DNA from: Glycine soja
Taxonomy: Eukaryota > Streptophyta > Magnoliopsida > Fabales > Fabaceae
Length of the DNA: 64,000 bases
Direction of reading: 5' to 3'
Assembly: GCF_004193775.1 (NCBI RefSeq)
Contig: NC_041020.1
Location: 11,539,198 to 11,603,197, forward strand
Within the stretch, counting starts at the first letter, position 1. The number at the start of each line of letters is the position of its first letter. Below, piece after piece: positions 59,600 to 64,000 of the stretch. The position numbers and the translations under genes were made by a program. The notes beneath the pieces were generated by a model that was not told the origin of the DNA, made no database searches, and saw only the letters and a list, made by a program, of their open reading frames with translations.

Positions 59600-60307
59600 G
59601 TAGAATGGTTTCATGAGTAAAGAACACTCCAAAGTGAATCTGAAGTTATTCCTTTCTTGAAAGCATCAATAAGTGACAGTTTTTTCAATTTTGAAATCAG
59701 ATTTTACCTTTTATTTTAATTTTGTATTTTTTAAACTTTTAGATAACAAATAATTACGAAAACAATCTTAGTATTGTACACCAAAATATTTAGGACAAAA
59801 AATCTATTTTTTTAAATGTAAATTAATTATTTCAGGGTATTAAAGAAATTTTATACATTTAATTTAAATAAAATCTCAATTTTCTCTCCTCCATAATTCA
59901 TGTATCCTATTTCTCTCTCCTTAGTGATCACGTTCTCGGTTCCCGTATATCCTTTCTCTCTTCTCTGTATCTCACGTTCTCGTACATATCCCATTTCTCC
60001 CACCTTGCCACCATGGACATGCCACTGGCTGCAGCATCATCAACTTAAAGTCCACTATCTGGTATGCCTGATCAGTATCATCTCCGTCATGTCCTTGAAC
60101 ATTAATTCTCTGTTGCTGCTCATCAGCTCACAGATTGATGCCACACTGGGCATTGTGAGTCACAACGATGACTTTCAATGCGGTGTTGGACCCAAATTCA
60201 GAGTCTCTCTGGTGGAGCACGCTGTTGCAGCGTGAAAATTTGGTGAAGAGAGGATGGAGGGCATATCCAATGTGCAGTGGGAAAGGATATGAAAAAAAAA
60301 AAAAAAA
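59600..60307. other. No gene seen
   Basis: Shared with A except 59974-60122, which A lacks. Contains pyrimidine-rich TCTCTCC tracts. Confidence 0.4.
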
Positions 60308-60640
60308 CTAAGAGGGGGTAGAAGTTTCTGACTGTTCAGAGTTGGAAACTGCACAAACTGAGCAATGCGGGTGTGAAGAAAAATGGTTATGACCAGCGAT
60401 TGTACCCGCTGGTTGCGGTGGTAAAACCTGTGGGTGAGAGTAGAGAGAGAGTGCAAGTAAAGCAGAGTAGAAAAATAGATAGATGAAAGAAGCAAGAATA
60501 CTCATGGTGAGTGCAAAATTTTGCTGCTGAATTGCAAAGATAGTCACGAACTGATGGTGGATGGAGCTTGAATAGTTTACTAGGTGAGGGAGACAAAGAA
60601 ATTTGGAAATTTTGGATGAAACTTGAAGATGTGGTAACAT
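60308..60640 (-). CDS. Hypothetical 110-residue ORF (copy C)
   Basis: Same frame and length as 21898-22230, with two residue changes (Gln to His, Arg to Pro). It has an internal signal-like segment starting MSILASFIYLFFYSALLALS. It lies about 420 bases beyond the BTB/MATH stop codon on the same strand. Coding is unproven. Confidence 0.2.
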   Translation of the reverse strand: MLPHLQVSSKISKFLCLPHLVNYSSSIHHQFVTIFAIQQQNFALTMSILASFIYLFFYSALLALSLYSHPQVLPPQPAGTIAGHNHFSSHPHCSVCAVSNSEQSETSTPS

Positions 60641-61056
60641 ACGAGAGAGAAAGATACCTTTGGCCTAATTATAGAGAAAGTGTGTGAAATGTATTTCCAA
60701 AAGAAAGGACAAAGGGTTGAGAATCTCTATCACATGCATGCTGATTTGTAATAGTGAGCCACAAATTCATTAACATGAATTTTAAATGTAACACAGTGAA
60801 AAAAAAAACTAAGAAAATACTCTTTATAATCACATACCACATTTTAATTTAGACATATAAAATAGAGACATTATAGAAGAATGTAATTTCAATTCATTTA
60901 TAAAGTAACATAATATAATATATAAAAAGATTACTGCACAACTATATATATAATCTTCTTTTATATTTTTCTGGTCTCTTCCAACCTTGGATCTTAGGTC
61001 GTCACTCCTCTAAACTAGACCTTTGATTAAGCACATACAATTTAGTATTTTCCCTC
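60641..61056. other. 3' flank of the BTB/MATH gene
   Basis: AT-rich. Likely holds the 3' UTR and poly(A) signals of the minus-strand gene. No single signal is decisive. Confidence 0.4.
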
Positions 61057-62886
61057 TCAACTAAATTCTTTCTCGCATCCTACTCCAGTCTTTAGCAGTT
61101 CTGATTGCAGTAATGGCCAATTTTTCTTAAGATACTCAAAACCATCAGAATGCATCACGGCTGCAATAGACATAATAATGAAAGAAATGATATGAGAATC
61201 AACTGTCAACTAACAAATAATGTAGACACCAAAATGATGAAAATATATTACAAGCTAAGAAGTAATTGGCTATGAACTCAAATGTAGAGTTGGGTTTGAA
61301 AGTTAAGCATGGAAACTCACCATCAAAGTTTTCAGCAGAAAATTTTTGACAGATGGACTTCAAGTGGGTAGCACAATAACGATCAGCAAGAGCAAAAATA
61401 TAGGCAACAGAATCTACAGATATGTCTTTACAAAGTATAGATTCACACATTAACATTAGTCTTGGCAAACCATACTTTTCTCCAGCAGCTAACAACTTTG
61501 CTATAAATGATTCAGACAACGAAGGAAAGAATGACGAATCCAACATAAAGAGCTCTTCATCTTCCAAAAGAGTGTCTCTATAAACAAAATGAAGTAAAGC
61601 CTGCTCAACATAGAACACGATTAAAATTAGATAACCAACCAAACGATAGGCCAGATTTTAACTGAATTAAATAGCATCTATCTTGTGTGGAACAAAAAAC
61701 AGCTACAAAGGTATAGAGAAAAAGAGGAACTTTTAATGAATGTGACACCTTGAAAACCTTAGGTTCCATGTCAATAACAACTATCTCCTGATCATCCTTC
61801 TTCATCACATTAAAAAATTGAGTTTCAAACATGGTTGATCGAGCTGCCAAAACAAGCTTATGAGCATGAAACCTTTCTCCACCAACCGAGAAAGTAACAT
61901 CAAATGATTCCTCATCCTCTAACAACATCCCAAAATGTTCACCAATATCAGATTCAGGAACCTGTATTGTGTTTAACTGAGAAGAATCTATGGACGACAC
62001 TAAAACCGCAATAGTGCAATTTATCTTCAAGCAGTCATCCTTGAGAAAATTTGACGTCTCAAGGTGTCTCCGTTTGAAAAACCGTGTATATCCCCTATTA
62101 CACAACAAGTGCATCATTGATCACTACGTAATGTACACCACAAAAAATGGATACAAGAGCTAATAAATCATGATGATATCCAAATCATATCACCAAAATC
62201 ACAAGGTTCTCTAGTTCCTTTGGAAATTTAATTTTTATGTCTTATATTCTAATAAAAGAGCTATCTCTTTAACCCCTGACAATAGTGAAAAAAGATTAAA
62301 AGCAAAATCAATAACACTTTGCTTTATTTTAAAGACTATATTGTTTACATAAATGTTGGACATACGAATATAATAAGTTTGTATAGAGACTAAAACTAAA
62401 TTTTAAGATATTAAAAAACTAAGATACATTTCAATATTTATTTTCTTAAAATAAAAATAAAGAAAACACTAACACTAACCACATGCTGCCATGGTTTATG
62501 AGTGTGTAAGGCCCAATCGTGAGGGAGTGACTGAAGTGGCTATGAACCTTGTGCTCTCCTTTCTTGCATAGGTCGAGCAACGTGAGATTGAACAACGCAC
62601 GAACGTTGGTGCTCTTGGAATGGAGTGCAACAAAGACAGAGACATAAGCGGCATTATCTTTGGGGTCCCTACCATCAGGGAAAAAGTATATGGCCCATTG
62701 GAACCCTCCCACTATGAAAGTCTCACTCACGATGTATTTCCCAATGCCCATTCCTTTCGTTAGTGAGTAACCCTTGATCACAAACTCGTGGGAACCACTC
62801 ATTGTCTCTGTCACCGTTTTTGAACTTGTTTGGGACCCTAGAACACTCCTACTCACCATTGTTGGGTTGCACATCACACGCGACAT
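61057..62886 (-). CDS. BTB/POZ and MATH domain protein (BPM-like)
   Basis: Substrate adaptor of CUL3-based E3 ubiquitin ligases in plants: MATH binds the target and BTB binds CUL3. Exons: complement 62480-62886, 61749-62094, 61321-61600 and 61057-61160. All introns are GT-AG and the joined length is 1137 bases, 378 residues. Start [14 protein letters not shown] is the first Met in the open exon. MATH covers about residues 20-165 ([44 protein letters not shown]). BTB starts near 197 ([20 protein letters not shown]), and a C-terminal helical part ends [19 protein letters not shown]. Family proteins are about 400 residues. Trp in KKNWP replaces the usual Cys. Frame and splice sites are intact, unlike copy A, but expression is not shown. 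Confidence 0.9.
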
Positions 62887-63319
62887 TTTCTACGGAAGTA
62901 AATTTTTCTCGAAAAGTAAAGGAACACGGATTTGCACTGAATCAGATCTTATGTTTTTGGCTTCAATCCAAATAAGTTATGGATTTCATTAAATTTTACA
63001 TTAAATAAATAATAAATGGCAAGTGAATAAAAGAACGATGGCATTTAATGATTTAAAGATTTTTTTTATACTTTAATCTGATCTTTATTCTTGAAGCTTT
63101 TGTGCGCATGAGATAACCAGGTTTTCATCTCAAATATCATCAATGACTTAGACATTATAAAAAAATTTTGTGGTTTACTGTCTTTTTAGTTTCTAAACTT
63201 TTTAGGATTTCTATTTGTAATACCTGAACTTTTTCTTACTAGTCAATGTTCCTTAATTTTTTATCAGGGACTAGAATAAAAAATCCTAAAAATTTTAGTG
63301 ATTAAAAATATAATATGTG
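62887..63319. other. Upstream region of the BTB/MATH gene
   Basis: Probable promoter and 5' UTR for the minus-strand gene. AT-rich, with no convincing TATA box. Homology to copy A ends at about 62826, inside exon 1, so this promoter has no counterpart there. Confidence 0.4.
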
Positions 63320-64000
63320 CCCATTTTGTCCTATTCGACGAAAACGTTTGAAAATCCAAAAAAGGGGGTCTGGGAATTTGGAAAAGAAGGGTTTGGGAGT
63401 TGTTTTCGCACAGGAAAGGTATACACACCCGTCACAATGGACGACAACCTTTAATCAAGTGTACATAATGTAACTTCAAAATTATGTTGTTTTCTTTTTT
63501 ATGTTTCTTTATTTTTTTGGGGTTGACAAGGGTATTGCCCTTGCTCCTACGTATCCTGAGGTGCGATGAGGAATTCAGACCTGTTATTTAAGTCCGAATG
63601 TTTTGTATGTTAAGTTGGTTTTATGTTTTTTGAAAGATTCATTTTAATTGTGAACAAAAAGGTCGTTTAAAGAGTTGGACCTTGAAATGATATTTTAACT
63701 TTTGAAAAGAGGAGAGAACCGTTAAGGAGTTGGACCTTGAAATGATTTCTAGTGATATTTGATAAAAAGTAGTTAGTTATAAGTTGATTTTATCTTGGTT
63801 TTCGTTCGTTAACTTCCAACCTCTTTAAGGATAACTTTACAACATTAGTGATCAGTTAAGATTGAACTTTACAAAGAAAATGAGATCATCGATAATAGAT
63901 GGAGGAAATGAATATGCACAAAACACAAGGGGGACCCATAAGGGTGCATAGATCACATTCGAATATCAAAAACAAAACTAATCGACGACCACACGAAGAA
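63320..64000 (+). mobile_element. Diverged gypsy LTR-like segment (right edge)
   Basis: Contains AACCTTTAATCAAGTGTACA, GCTCCTACGTATCCTGAGG and GGGTGCATAGAT, which align in order with 44540-45060 of copy C. It is a separate, more diverged member of the same LTR family and runs off the window. Confidence 0.55.

Overview
This window is plant nuclear DNA. It has AT-rich intergenic sequence, split genes with GT-AG introns, Ty1/copia and Ty3/gypsy debris, a CACTA end, MITEs, tRNA-derived SINE-like copies, and plant-type families (BTB/MATH BPM, WRKY-like, cohesin kleisin, LACS). The style of the repeats suggests a legume, probably Glycine, but that is inference. A 499-base run of N (43437-43935) shows it is a scaffold. 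Nothing viral or bacterial is seen.

Layout: the window is built from three copies of one block. Copy A is 1-24413 and runs off the left edge. Copy B is about 29981-43436 and is cut off by the N gap. Copy C is 43936-62826 and starts at the gap. Left to right, a full block holds: gypsy LTR sequence; an inverted pair of a second LTR family; a copia RNase H relic; a gypsy LTR-like stretch with 69-bp tandem repeats; an antisense plant-transposon-protein ORF (PF20167-like, degraded); a short ORF with 42-bp repeats; promoter-plus-small-ORF unit 1 with a SINE-like tail; a broken WRKY-like gene; a (TA)n run; promoter-plus-small-ORF unit 2; a RAD21/SCC1-like pseudogene; a MITE; an LTR relic; and a BTB/POZ-MATH gene on the minus strand. 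Copies B and C are nearly identical. Copy A is clearly more diverged and carries a 5'-truncated Ty1/copia element (14996-18402). Each copy has its own deletions.

Between A and B (24414-29828) lies sequence not shared by the copies: unrecognised exon-like pieces, a fragmentary long-chain acyl-CoA synthetase pseudogene (26293-28026), a CACTA terminus (28847), and a Ty3/gypsy integrase relic running into a full 3' LTR.

The one gene that looks intact is the copy C BTB/POZ-MATH gene, complement(61057..62886), with four exons and 378 aa. Its copy A paralogue is truncated and frameshifted. The remaining protein-coding signals are pseudogenes, transposon proteins or weak small ORFs, and no multi-gene pathway can be read from the window. 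The most notable points are the three-fold block with unequal decay, the possibility that the B/C duplication is an assembly artefact beside the gap, and the small features kept across copies.
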